Below the pieces are notes generated by a model. The model was given only the letters and a program-made list of their open reading frames with translations. It was not told the DNA's origin and made no database searches. Positions 8,648 through 16,452 of a DNA stretch of 64,000 nucleotides are shown here, piece by piece. The stretch comes from Engelhardtia mirabilis (GTDB lineage: Bacteria; Planctomycetota; UBA1135; GCA-002686595). The stretch covers positions 2,666,001 through 2,730,000 of the forward strand of contig CP036296.1 of NCBI GenBank assembly GCA_007751255.1, written 5' to 3'. Made by a program: the position numbers and the translations under genes. Every line of letters begins with the position of its first letter. Within the stretch, counting starts at the first letter, position 1.

Positions 8648-9757
8648 CTACTCGAACTCGCCGGTGATCGGACGCGCGCCGGCGCGTTGGGGGAGGGCCA
8701 CGACGCGCGCCGTGCCCTCGGCGCCGTCGAGCTTGAACTCGGTGCCCACGGCCTGGTGGCGGCGTTTGACGTAGGCGAGCACCAGCCCCGTGTCGAGCAC
8801 GAACGAGTAGGCCCAGGAAGTCACGATGCCCAGCTCGCGGTCCTTCTCGAGCTTGTCGTCCCAGGCGATCAGCTTGGCGCCGCGCGGCACCGGGTCGTCG
8901 TGGCTCACGGCCAGGGCGACCAGGCGCTTGTTGAGCCCGCCGTAGGTGTCGATCTTGGCCACGACCTCCTGGCCCACGTAGCAGCCCTTGTCGAGGGCGA
9001 AGGCCTCCTCGAGGCGCGCCTCCTGGGGGTAGACGTCGTCGGTGATGTCGACGCCGAAGATCGCCGCCCCGGCCTCCACGCGCAGGCAGTCGCGGGCGAC
9101 GATCCCGGCGGGCTGGGCGCCGGCTTCGCACAGGGCGCGCCAGAGGGCTTCGGTACCGGCCGGACCGGCGTCGACACGCCAGCCCCAGGAGCCCGCGACG
9201 GGGACGCGCGAGAGCTCGACCGGCATGCCGCCGTGGTCCAGGCTCGCGAAGCCGTAGTCGCTCACTTCGGGCAGCGGGCCCAGGACCGCGCTCAGCACCT
9301 CACCCGCCTTTGGACCGCACAAATCGAGCGGGGTGTGTTCGCCAGTCACGTCGGTCAACTCCACCTTGTCGGCGAACAGGAACATGTCGAGGGCCTGGGC
9401 CAGGGCCGGCGCGGCGCCGGGCTCGGTCGAGAGGCGAAAGCGATCGGCCTCGAAACGCAGCTCGAAGTCGGCGAGGACCTTGCCCTTGGGCGACAGGAGC
9501 AGCTGGCGATTGCCCTGACCGGGCTCGAGCCCGCGCACCGTGTTGGCGAGGATCCGGTGGCAGAACTCCAGCCGGTCGTCGCCGCCCATGTCGAGGGCGC
9601 CGCGCCCGGTCGCGTCGAACAGGGCGCAGCCCTCGACCCCCGCCTTGTACTCCGCGGGCACGTCGCCGTAGGTCAACAGGGGGCTGCCGGGGGCCTCGCC
9701 GGCGAAGCGGGCGCCGGCGGCGCGGTGGACGGGATCCAGGATCGATGCGGCGGTCAC
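8648..9757 (-). CDS. ygfZ: YgfZ/GcvT-family folate-binding protein
   Basis: A 369-residue protein from a GTG start. The diagnostic YgfZ motif K-G-C-Y-x-G-Q-E is present as 'KGCYVGQE' at residues 257-264, and the overall T-protein-like fold is visible: 'ALFDATGRGALDMGGDDR', 'LLLSPKGKVLADFEL' and 'GVDITDDVYPQEARLEEAF'. YgfZ/IBA57 proteins are tetrahydrofolate-binding factors that help build or repair iron-sulfur clusters in certain enzymes; the motif cysteine is essential in E. coli YgfZ. It is not the glycine-cleavage T protein, which lacks this motif. The gene is divergent from the ECF sigma operon, with about 90 bases between them that must hold both promoters. Confidence 0.9.
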   Translation of the reverse strand: MTAASILDPVHRAAGARFAGEAPGSPLLTYGDVPAEYKAGVEGCALFDATGRGALDMGGDDRLEFCHRILANTVRGLEPGQGNRQLLLSPKGKVLADFELRFEADRFRLSTEPGAAPALAQALDMFLFADKVELTDVTGEHTPLDLCGPKAGEVLSAVLGPLPEVSDYGFASLDHGGMPVELSRVPVAGSWGWRVDAGPAGTEALWRALCEAGAQPAGIVARDCLRVEAGAAIFGVDITDDVYPQEARLEEAFALDKGCYVGQEVVAKIDTYGGLNKRLVALAVSHDDPVPRGAKLIAWDDKLEKDRELGIVTSWAYSFVLDTGLVLAYVKRRHQAVGTEFKLDGAEGTARVVALPQRAGARPITGEFE

Positions 9758-9847
9758 GGGGGTAGCGCTCGGGGTCGTGGGGGAGGTGCGGGCGGGCGGG
9801 CCCTGAGAATAGGCCGTCCCCGGCGCCGATCCGCCCCGGGAGGTGGC

Positions 9848-10480
9848 ATGTGGCCCCGCATTTCGCCGAAGAAAGGTCGATCGGCCTTTCACGGCCCCCC
9901 TCGCCGGCCGTCCACTGCCCCGCCGGCGCATTCCTTGGACCCGACCGATAGCGATCTCGTACGAGCGACCCTGCGGGGTGATTCCCGAGCCTTCGAGGCC
10001 CTGCTCGGCCGACACGGCCGGGTGGTGTGGGCGTCCGTGCGGCGCCTCTGCGCGGACCCGGAGGAGGCGCGCGAGCTGTACCAGGATGCCGTGGTGAAGG
10101 CCTACGAGAATCTGGGTGAGCTGCGGGAGGTCGAGCGGCTGCGCTCCTGGTGGCTCTCGATCGCCATGAACCTGTCGCGCGAGCGGCTGCGGCGCGGCGG
10201 GCGACGCGCCCGCTTGGAGGGGGACGGGGAGCTGCTCGACCAGGTCGCCGACGGCGCGGAGCCCACCGAGGCCGCCCTCGAGCGCCGGGAGGAAGCGGGG
10301 CGGCTGCGCGCCGCGCTCGAACAACTCCCCGAACGCCAGCGCGAGGTTTGCGACCTGCGCCTGGCCCAGGGCCTGTCCCACGCCGAGATCGGCGCCGTGC
10401 TCGGGATCACCACCGAGGCGTCCCGTGCCAACTACTATCAGGCGGTCAGACGCCTGCGCGAGAGACTGTCCGACGCATGA
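9848..10480 (+). CDS. ECF-type RNA polymerase sigma factor
   Basis: A 210-residue sigma-70 family protein. Region 2 is at about residues 38-103 ('DLVRATLRGDSRAFEALLGRH', 'DPEEARELYQDAVVKAYENL', 'RLRSWWLSIAMNLSRERLR'). Region 4 is at about 155-205 ('LEQLPERQREVCDLRLAQGLS', 'AEIGAVLGITTEASRANYYQAV', the helix-turn-helix). There is no region 3, as expected for ECF factors. The ATG at 9848 has AGGTGG just upstream. Its stop overlaps the ATG of the anti-sigma gene by 4 bases, so the two are translationally coupled and probably under autocontrol. The stimulus is unknown. Confidence 0.92.
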   Translation: MWPRISPKKGRSAFHGPPRRPSTAPPAHSLDPTDSDLVRATLRGDSRAFEALLGRHGRVVWASVRRLCADPEEARELYQDAVVKAYENLGELREVERLRSWWLSIAMNLSRERLRRGGRRARLEGDGELLDQVADGAEPTEAALERREEAGRLRAALEQLPERQREVCDLRLAQGLSHAEIGAVLGITTEASRANYYQAVRRLRERLSDA

Positions 10481-10995
10481 ATGACCACCGAACCGGAACC
10501 CGGAATCCCGAGGCCTGCACGCGCGTGCGCGGGCGGCTCGAGGCGTTGCTCGACGGTGCCCTGTCGCCCCTGGACCGGGCGCGCGACGAGGGGCACCTGG
10601 AGGGCTGCGTCGAGTGCGCCGCCGCGCGCGACGGGGCGGCCGCGTTCCTGGAAACCCTGCGGAGCGAGTACGGCAATGGTGTCGATCCCAGCTGGCGCGA
10701 CGCCGGCCTGGCCGCGCGCCTGGCCGCCGCCACACCCCCGCGCCAGCCCTGGAGCGTGCGCCTGGTCGGCCCCCCCGGCGACCGCGCCGGCCTGCCGGTG
10801 CTCGCGGCCGCGGCGGCGGTGCTGGCCTTGATCGCGCTCGGCTCGAGCGGCGCGGTCGACGACTTGACCATGGAGGTGCGCGAGCAGGTTCAAGTCACCG
10901 ACGGCGAGCTGCGCGAGTTGCTCGATGGCGCCACGCGCACCGACCGTTGGTTCGAGACCCTTCTGAACGCGCCCGACCAGGCGGTGCCGCGATGA
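10477..10995 (+). CDS. Membrane-bound zinc-finger anti-sigma factor
   Basis: A 172-residue protein directly coupled to the ECF sigma gene (ATGA overlap). Residues 40-47 give the H-x3-C-x2-C zinc-binding anti-sigma motif (H40, C44, C47, in 'HLEGCVECA'). One transmembrane helix follows at about 104-122 ('GLPVLAAAAAVLALIALG'), then a short periplasmic tail with acidic helices. The arrangement fits a ZAS-type anti-sigma that holds the preceding sigma factor at the membrane until a signal arrives. I infer this pairing from position and motif. Confidence 0.8.
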   Translation: MNDHRTGTRNPEACTRVRGRLEALLDGALSPLDRARDEGHLEGCVECAAARDGAAAFLETLRSEYGNGVDPSWRDAGLAARLAAATPPRQPWSVRLVGPPGDRAGLPVLAAAAAVLALIALGSSGAVDDLTMEVREQVQVTDGELRELLDGATRTDRWFETLLNAPDQAVPR

Positions 10996-11378
10996 GCGCT
11001 CGCAAGCACCGCCGTCCGCTCTACCCCGCGGCCTGTGCGTCGGGCGCCCTGGGCTTCGCCGTGGGAACGGCCACCGAGAACCCCGGAGCCGGTCTGGTGG
11101 TCGCGTTCCTGGCGGCCCTGTTCGGGCTCTACGTGAGCGGCGTCCTGCGCCTCTTCCCTGTGCACCCGGCCGCGTTCCCCCTGCTCGGCGCAATGCTCGG
11201 GCCATTGCCCCTGTCGTTCATCGGGCGCCGGACCGGCGAGGCCGGCAACATGATCATGGTCGGGCTGATCCTGGGCCTTGCGCTGGGCCTGCTGGAGTGG
11301 GGCGTCGAAGCCGGGCGCGGCTACAAGGGTGCCGCTCCAAGCGAGCAGGCGCCCGCGGACGAATCCGCGGACGCCTGA
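10992..11378 (+). CDS. Small integral membrane protein of the ECF operon
   Basis: A 128-residue protein starting in an ATGA overlap with the anti-sigma gene. It has about four hydrophobic segments ('ACASGALGFAVGTA', 'GLVVAFLAALFGLYVSGVL', 'AFPLLGAMLGPLPLSFI', 'MIMVGLILGLALGLLEWGV') and a hydrophilic acidic tail. I do not recognise the family. Coupling to the sigma/anti-sigma pair suggests it belongs to the same envelope-sensing regulatory unit, perhaps as a signal partner of the anti-sigma factor. Confidence 0.68.
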   Translation: MSARKHRRPLYPAACASGALGFAVGTATENPGAGLVVAFLAALFGLYVSGVLRLFPVHPAAFPLLGAMLGPLPLSFIGRRTGEAGNMIMVGLILGLALGLLEWGVEAGRGYKGAAPSEQAPADESADA

Positions 11379-11433
11379 TGTCGCACTGCTCGAGTTTGCG
11401 CGACCTTCCCCCCCGGGAGGCCGCGCCGCTCGT

Positions 11434-12474
11434 TCAACTGCCGATGGTGATCTCGACCGCGTCGGCCAGCCCGATGAACACGCCGCCGGCCGCGACCGGA
11501 TCGACGATCAGACCCTGGGCGTAGGCCTTCAGGCCGACGAGCACCGGGTCGTCCGGGATCGCCAGGCTGACCGTCGAAGGGCTGCCGGCTCCGCCCCAGG
11601 CGGTGCCGGGGATGAACAGGGACGGGCCCGCGGTGTCCACGAGGACCTCGCCGGTCGCGCCGGGGCCGCCCATGCCGAAGCCCGCGACCGTCAGACCGCA
11701 GGGATAGGCCGCCGAGGGCGCGAAGGCCACGAACGCCGCGGCGAGCGAGCCCGGCGCCTGGGTGCCGAGGGGGTTGTCCACGTCGATCAGTAGGGTCTCA
11801 CCGATCGACGGCGAGCCGCCGCTGACCGCGACGCTGCCGACCGGGTTGACGCCGCAACCGAACACGGTCGCCGAACCGGTCAGGATCTCGGTCACGGACA
11901 TCGACTCGAAGATCAGGCCGAAGGGGTTGAAGGGCCCATCGTCGATGGTCCAGTTGAAGACCGTGAGGCCGGTGAAGTCGTAGTTGCCCACCGCGTCAGC
12001 GATGTCCAGCGACGGCAGCTCGTCGCCGCCGTAGGTCACGTAGAAGTTGTGGTTGAACGGTCCGAAGCTGCCGTTGATGTCGAGCGGCACGCCGATCGGA
12101 CCGTTGACGTCGGTCGAGATGTAGAAGCCGTCCACCGCCGGATCGTTGTTGCGAATGGTGAACAGCGGGTCGTTGCCCGTGTACGGAGCCTCGAGCGGCA
12201 CAGCGCCGCCCGGAAACTGAAGCAGGTACGACGCCTTGTCGATCACGTAGCCGCGCACCGGGAACGACGGGCTGTTGACGAACAGGTCCGAGTCGACGGT
12301 GAAGGTCAGCGTGGCGTGGTCCCCGGGGTTGACCTGGGACAGGGGGCCGGAGCCGATGGCGTTGTATTCGACCTGGCCCTCGACGCGGATCTGGTACTGG
12401 GTCCCGGCCGAGGCCAGGGCCGGAAGGAGGGTGGCGGCCGCGAGGCTGCCGAGGAATTGGGATCTGGTGATCAA
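11434..12474 (-). CDS. Secreted protein with planctomycete-type C-terminal module
   Basis: About 346 residues from a TTG at 12474. A signal peptide is visible ('ITRSQFLGSLAAATLLPALASA'). The first part reads like an exported beta-sandwich ('YQIRVEGQVEY', 'GDHATLTFTVDSDLF', 'FNWTIDDGPFNPFGLIFESM'), in the style of PEP-CTERM-like surface proteins though without a PEP-CTERM anchor. The last 130 residues are a module that starts 'GCGVNPVGSVAVSGGSPS', continues 'LLIDVDNPLGTQAPGS' and ends 'AIPDDPVLVGLKAYAQGLI'. I associate this with secreted planctomycete proteins and suspect a role in sorting or surface retention. Function otherwise unknown. The start is uncertain: there is no Shine-Dalgarno. Confidence 0.75.
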   Translation of the reverse strand: MITRSQFLGSLAAATLLPALASAGTQYQIRVEGQVEYNAIGSGPLSQVNPGDHATLTFTVDSDLFVNSPSFPVRGYVIDKASYLLQFPGGAVPLEAPYTGNDPLFTIRNNDPAVDGFYISTDVNGPIGVPLDINGSFGPFNHNFYVTYGGDELPSLDIADAVGNYDFTGLTVFNWTIDDGPFNPFGLIFESMSVTEILTGSATVFGCGVNPVGSVAVSGGSPSIGETLLIDVDNPLGTQAPGSLAAAFVAFAPSAAYPCGLTVAGFGMGGPGATGEVLVDTAGPSLFIPGTAWGGAGSPSTVSLAIPDDPVLVGLKAYAQGLIVDPVAAGGVFIGLADAVEITIGS

Positions 12475-12733
12475 GGTTGGATCGCTATGGGGGGGATCGG
12501 AGCGGTCGCCGCCCGCTGGGGGAGGGGGTCCACCGGGGACCCGCGGCGACCGAATTGGAACGTCGAAGCTATGGGCGCGGGCCAGGCCCCGCAATGGCAC
12601 TCGGGAGGGGGCGACTGCGATCGGGCCGTAGCGACGTCGGGGACCCCTCGGCGGGCGATAGGCCCGCCCCAGCTGCTGGCTACCCCGCCGGTGCGACAAT
12701 TTGCCGTCTTCCACCGCCCCCCCCGCGGAACGA

Positions 12734-12765
12734 GACTCTGGGGTCCTGGCCCATGGGCCAGAGTC
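12734..12765. promoter_or_regulatory. Nested palindromes in the divergent promoter region upstream of the cytochrome c gene
   Basis: The 318-base gap 12475-12792 separates two divergent genes. Near the cytochrome side it holds CTGGCCCATGGGCCAG (12746-12761), a perfect 16-bp palindrome, and GACTCTGG (12734-12741) paired with CCAGAGTC (12758-12765), which offers an alternative larger stem. The pair lies about 30 bases before the ATG at 12793, suitable for a dimeric regulator or a translational hairpin. No other structure was seen in the gap. Confidence 0.4.
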
Positions 12766-12792
12766 CCACGGCAACCGCCTCGACCCCACGAG

Positions 12793-13722
12793 ATGACCCG
12801 TCCCCGCACCACTGGCTCACCGGCCGCCGCCACGGCGGTCCTGTTCGCCGCCGCTGCGCTCGCGCTCGCGGGGTGTTCGAGCGGTGGAGGCGCGGCGACC
12901 TACCAGTGGGGACTCGCGCCCGAGGTGCGCGCCAAGCTGGCCGGCGACCCCGAGGCCATCGCGCAGGTGGAGGCGACCCTTGTCGAGCTCTTCGGAACCC
13001 CCGCCGCCCCGCGCCCCGCGCCCCTGGCGGACGGCTCCGAGCCGTGGCTGCTCACGATCGACAGCCTGTCCGAGCGCCTGGCCAAGTCGGTGCGGATCGA
13101 CAACGCCCACCGCTTCCACGACGACCTGGCGGCCCTCGCGAGTGGGCAGGTGATCGGGGTCGACTGGTCGGAGGTGATCGAGGACCAGGGCGAGGTGTGG
13201 GCGGCGGCCGTGCACGATGGCGGCGACGGCAAGGCCATCGCGGCCCAGGGCGAGGCGTACCTGCGCGACTGGCTACCGAGCCCGTCGCGCTCCGAGCGCA
13301 TCTACAAGAGCCAGTGCGTCACCTGCCACGGCATCGAGGGCGGCGGCAACGGTCCCTCCGCCACCTACCTCCAGCCGCCGCCGCGCGACTTCCGCTCCGG
13401 CGCCTTCAAGTACTTCCACGAGTCCAACGGCCCGCGGCCCCGGCGCGACGACCTCGTCGACGTCATCTACGACGGGGTGCGCGGCTCGGGCATGGCGGCC
13501 TTCCGATCGATCGCAGCGCCCGACTTGATCGGCCTGGCCGACTACGTGCGCTTCTTGTCGGTGCGCGGCGTGACCGAGGCGGGACTGGCCGAGCACCTGG
13601 CGGCGGGGAGCGAGTTGACCCCCGAGGTGGCCGCAGCGATCTATGCCGAGGCCTGGGAGCCTTGGCTGGCGGCCCTGAACACGACGAGCCCTCCTGAAGT
13701 GGCCGAGGAAGGCACCCGATGA
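12793..13722 (+). CDS. Cytochrome c lipoprotein at the head of the haem A cluster
   Basis: A 309-residue protein with a lipoprotein signal (hydrophobic run ending 'LALAGCSSGGG', Cys28 as the lipidated residue). A single haem-c site C-V-T-C-H is at 175-179 ('KSQCVTCHGIEGGGNG'). The following 'SATYLQPPPRDFRSGAFKY' and 'GVRGSGMAAFRSI' are typical of mono-haem class I cytochrome c domains, the latter giving a likely Met axial ligand. It should be an outer-face membrane-tethered electron carrier. Its stop overlaps the ATG of ctaA by 4 bases, linking it to cytochrome oxidase maturation. The 130 residues before the haem site are unfamiliar. Confidence 0.86.
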   Translation: MTRPRTTGSPAAATAVLFAAAALALAGCSSGGGAATYQWGLAPEVRAKLAGDPEAIAQVEATLVELFGTPAAPRPAPLADGSEPWLLTIDSLSERLAKSVRIDNAHRFHDDLAALASGQVIGVDWSEVIEDQGEVWAAAVHDGGDGKAIAAQGEAYLRDWLPSPSRSERIYKSQCVTCHGIEGGGNGPSATYLQPPPRDFRSGAFKYFHESNGPRPRRDDLVDVIYDGVRGSGMAAFRSIAAPDLIGLADYVRFLSVRGVTEAGLAEHLAAGSELTPEVAAAIYAEAWEPWLAALNTTSPPEVAEEGTR

Positions 13723-14708
13723 CTGCCACCGAATCGACCGCGGCGCCTTCAGCCTGGCCCTACCGCTTCAGCCTCGGGGCGGTGCTCTGCGCCGTGCCCC
13801 TGTTCTTGTTCGGCGGGGTGATCACGACCATCGGCGCCGGCATGGCGGTCAAGGGCTGGTGGAACGCCGAGGGGCACTTCATGCCCCTGTTCCCGATCGA
13901 CATGTGGCTGCGTGACTTCGGCACCTTCGTCGAGCACACCCACCGGCTGTGGGCCATGGCGGTCGGACTCTTCGCGCTCCTGGCGGTGGCCTTCGCCTTC
14001 CGCTCGGGCCGTGGCGCCTCGGCCCGTTGGGCTACGGTCGTCGCCCTGTTGGCGGTCATCGGCCAAGGCACCCTGGGTGGTTTCCGGGTGCTCGAGAACA
14101 GCCCCGATCTGGCCTTCCTGCACGGGGTCGCGGCCCAGGGGGTCTTCGCGATCCTGGCCGCTTCGGCCTTGGTCCTCTCGAGGCGTTGGCGGGTCGCTCA
14201 GCCGGCTCCGGCGGGGGTGGATCTGGGCGCGACCCGGGCCTTGGCCTGGCTCCTGGCGCTGCTCGTCTACGGTCAGATCGCCGTCGGTTGCTGGTATCGG
14301 CACGGCCTGCGCCAGATGGTCGGTGACGGTGTCGGCGGGCGGCTCCACGTGCACTTGACCCTCGCCTTCCTCGTGCTGGCGGCGGTGATCGTGGTGGCGC
14401 GCAAGCTCGGGGCCAATTCCGCGGCGGCGGGCGACAGCGAGGCCGCCGGCCGGCTGCGAGGACTGAAGGTTCGGCTGCACGCCCTGGTGGGGGTGCAGAT
14501 CCTGCTCGGGCTCCTGGCCTGGTGGGCCTACGATGCTCCGGCGCCCGGGGATCCGAAGACCCACAGTGAGTTCGAGATCACCCTTTCGGTGCTCCATGTC
14601 CTCGGCGGGGCGCTGCTCCTGGCCCAGTCGGTGGCGGCGGCCCTGTGGCTGGGGCGGCTGGGCAACTCGGTCGCGGACGGCGCCCGCACGTCGGACGCCG
14701 TCGCCTGA
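13719..14708 (+). CDS. ctaA: Haem A synthase (COX15/CtaA family)
   Basis: A 329-residue polytopic membrane protein with about eight helices. The paired haem-ligand motifs of CtaA/Cox15 are visible: 'EHTHRLWAMAVGL' (first EHxHR) and later 'HVHLTLAFLV' and 'VLHVLGGALLLAQS', plus 'GTLGGFRVLENSPDLAFLHG'. The enzyme oxidises the C8 methyl of haem O to the formyl of haem A for aa3-type oxidases. It is translationally coupled to the preceding cytochrome c gene and followed 37 bases later by ctaB, which supplies its substrate haem O. Confidence 0.92.
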   Translation: MTATESTAAPSAWPYRFSLGAVLCAVPLFLFGGVITTIGAGMAVKGWWNAEGHFMPLFPIDMWLRDFGTFVEHTHRLWAMAVGLFALLAVAFAFRSGRGASARWATVVALLAVIGQGTLGGFRVLENSPDLAFLHGVAAQGVFAILAASALVLSRRWRVAQPAPAGVDLGATRALAWLLALLVYGQIAVGCWYRHGLRQMVGDGVGGRLHVHLTLAFLVLAAVIVVARKLGANSAAAGDSEAAGRLRGLKVRLHALVGVQILLGLLAWWAYDAPAPGDPKTHSEFEITLSVLHVLGGALLLAQSVAAALWLGRLGNSVADGARTSDAVA

Positions 14709-14745
14709 AGCCCCGTCCCGAGTCAGCCCGCGCCCCACAAATCCG

Positions 14746-15657
14746 ATGAGCGAACCGAGCACAGGACTGAAGACCAGCGCCGGGGCCTCCGAGCCCTCGG
14801 TACTCGTGGATTGGGTCACGCTGCTCAAGCCGCGCATCTCGAGCTTCGTCGCCCTGGCCGCCTATGTCGGCGGCTGGCTCGCGAGCGACGGGAACGCGAG
14901 CACGGCCCTGCTGATCGAGTTGTCCTTCTACGTGACCCTCACAGGCGGCGCCGCCGGCATCTTCAATCAGGTCATCGAGCGCGACACCGACGCGCTGATG
15001 CCGCGCACGGCCAACCGGCCCCTTCCCACGGGTCGCATCAGCGTGCGCGACGCGATCGCCGCGGCGGCGGTGATGGCGACGGTGGGGACGGTCGGCCTCG
15101 GCCTGCGCTTCGAGCCCCTGTCGGCGGTGTTGGCCCTGGCGACGATCGTCGCCTACGCCCTGGTCTACACGCCGCTCAAGCGTCACACGTCCTTCAACAC
15201 CCTGGTCGGCGCCCTGCCCGGTGCGATGCCGCCGCTGCTCGGCTACGCCGCCATCGCGGGGGACGGCGGTGTCTGGGGTTGGAGCCTGTTCGCGGTGCTC
15301 TTCGTCTGGCAGTTCCCGCACTTCATGGCCATCGCGTGGCTGTACCGCGAGGACTACGCCGCCGGTGGCATGAAGATGCTGCCGAGCCTGCCCGGGACCG
15401 AGGGCATGGCCGGGCGGCAGGCGCTGCTCTATTCGGTGGTGATCCTGCCGGCGGCGCTGCTGCCGCTGGTGCGGGGCGAGGGCACGATCGTCTACGCGGT
15501 GGGGGCCACGGCCGCGGGGCTGGCCTACGTGGCGGCCTCGATCGCCTTCGCCATGGACGAGAACGTGGTGAGTGCGAAGCGCCTCTTGCGGACGTCGCTG
15601 CTCTACCTGCCGGTGATCTTCGCCCTGGCGATCTTCGACCGCGCGGTGATGCTGTGA
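14746..15657 (+). CDS. ctaB: Protohaem IX farnesyltransferase (haem O synthase)
   Basis: A 303-residue UbiA-superfamily prenyltransferase. The first Asp-rich motif is 'NQVIERDTDALMPRT' (from N74, with D80 and D82), followed by 'ANRPLP'; the second is 'LYREDYAAGGMKMLP'. About eight to nine transmembrane helices follow the family layout. It transfers farnesyl to haem B to make haem O, the substrate of the CtaA encoded just upstream. The ATG at 14746 was chosen because upstream in-frame codons overlap ctaA. Its stop overlaps the GTG of the DUF420 gene. Confidence 0.94.
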   Translation: MSEPSTGLKTSAGASEPSVLVDWVTLLKPRISSFVALAAYVGGWLASDGNASTALLIELSFYVTLTGGAAGIFNQVIERDTDALMPRTANRPLPTGRISVRDAIAAAAVMATVGTVGLGLRFEPLSAVLALATIVAYALVYTPLKRHTSFNTLVGALPGAMPPLLGYAAIAGDGGVWGWSLFAVLFVWQFPHFMAIAWLYREDYAAGGMKMLPSLPGTEGMAGRQALLYSVVILPAALLPLVRGEGTIVYAVGATAAGLAYVAASIAFAMDENVVSAKRLLRTSLLYLPVIFALAIFDRAVML

Positions 15658-16145
15658 GCGTCGGTGCGATCGCGTCCCTGGTCGCGATGCAAGGCGATGG
15701 GGGGGCGGGCACGCCCCTGCATCCCCTGGTGAACGCGTTCATGAACGGGACCGCGACGGTGTTGCTTCTGGCCGGACTGGCGGCGATCAAAGCCGATCGA
15801 CGCGAGCTGCACGCGCGCCTGATGACGGGCGCCTTCGTCGCGAGCTCGATCTTCCTGGTCAGCTACCTGGCCTACCACTTCGGCCCCCAGAAGGAGCTGG
15901 GGCCCACTGCGTTCAACGGGCCGGGACCATGGAAGGTCGCCTACCTGGTGCTCTTGATCACGCACTTGATCGGCGCCGTGGTGAACCTGCCGATGGTGCT
16001 GCGGACCTTCTGGCTCGCCCACCGTGAGCGGTGGGAGGACCACAAGCGCTGGGCGCGCTGGACCTTCCCGATCTGGCTCTACGTCTCGGTGACCGGGGTC
16101 GTGATCTACCTGGTCCTGTACCCGTTCAATCCGCCGCCGGCTTGA
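15654..16145 (+). CDS. DUF420 (YozB-like) membrane protein
   Basis: A 163-residue protein of the DUF420 family: 'HPLVNAFMNGTATVLLLAGLAAI', 'HARLMTGAFVASSIFLVSYL', 'YHFGP', 'THLIGAVVNLPMVLRTFWLA', 'HKRWARWTFPIWLYVSVTGVV'. Four to five helices carry conserved His residues (about H23, H53, H74, H106). The family occurs beside cytochrome oxidase and ctaA/ctaB genes and is thought to help oxidase biogenesis, possibly in copper or haem delivery, but the activity is not established. The GTG start overlaps the ctaB stop; an ATG at 15687 is a possible alternative. It ends the haem A operon: no oxidase subunit genes follow. Confidence 0.86.
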   Translation: MSVGAIASLVAMQGDGGAGTPLHPLVNAFMNGTATVLLLAGLAAIKADRRELHARLMTGAFVASSIFLVSYLAYHFGPQKELGPTAFNGPGPWKVAYLVLLITHLIGAVVNLPMVLRTFWLAHRERWEDHKRWARWTFPIWLYVSVTGVVIYLVLYPFNPPPA

Positions 16146-16343
16146 AGTTCGAAGCCGAGGTGTAACCTCGGGCGATCGCGTTCGTCCATTCGGTGTGGGA
16201 CGGACCAGTGGGGGCGATGGGGACCGAGGGCGGTTGGCGCACTTGCCGCTAGCCGCGCGAATGAGGCTGCTGGCGCGGCGGCTCGAGGCCGTTTGGCGCC
16301 TGACCCGTCGGAAGTCTGCGCGGTGGGTGCTTTCAGCTCGGAG

Positions 16344-16446
16344 GGCGGTGCTGGCGGGCTTGGCGGTGCAGTTGAAGGCGGTGCAGTTGAGGGCGGTGCT
16401 GGCGAGGGCGGTGCTGGCGAGGGCAGTGCAGTCGAGGGCAGTACGG
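16344..16446. repeat. 15-bp GC-rich tandem repeat
   Basis: About six imperfect copies of a 15-base unit, GGCGGTGCTGGCGAG or GGCGGTGCAGTTGAG, run from 16344 to 16446 (best aligned at 16362, 16377, 16392, 16407, 16422 and 16437). The unit length is a multiple of three and stays open in more than one frame. It lies in the roughly 300-base stretch between the DUF420 gene and the next coding remnant, and I see no other structure in that stretch. Confidence 0.7.
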
Positions 16447-16452
16447 AGGTCC

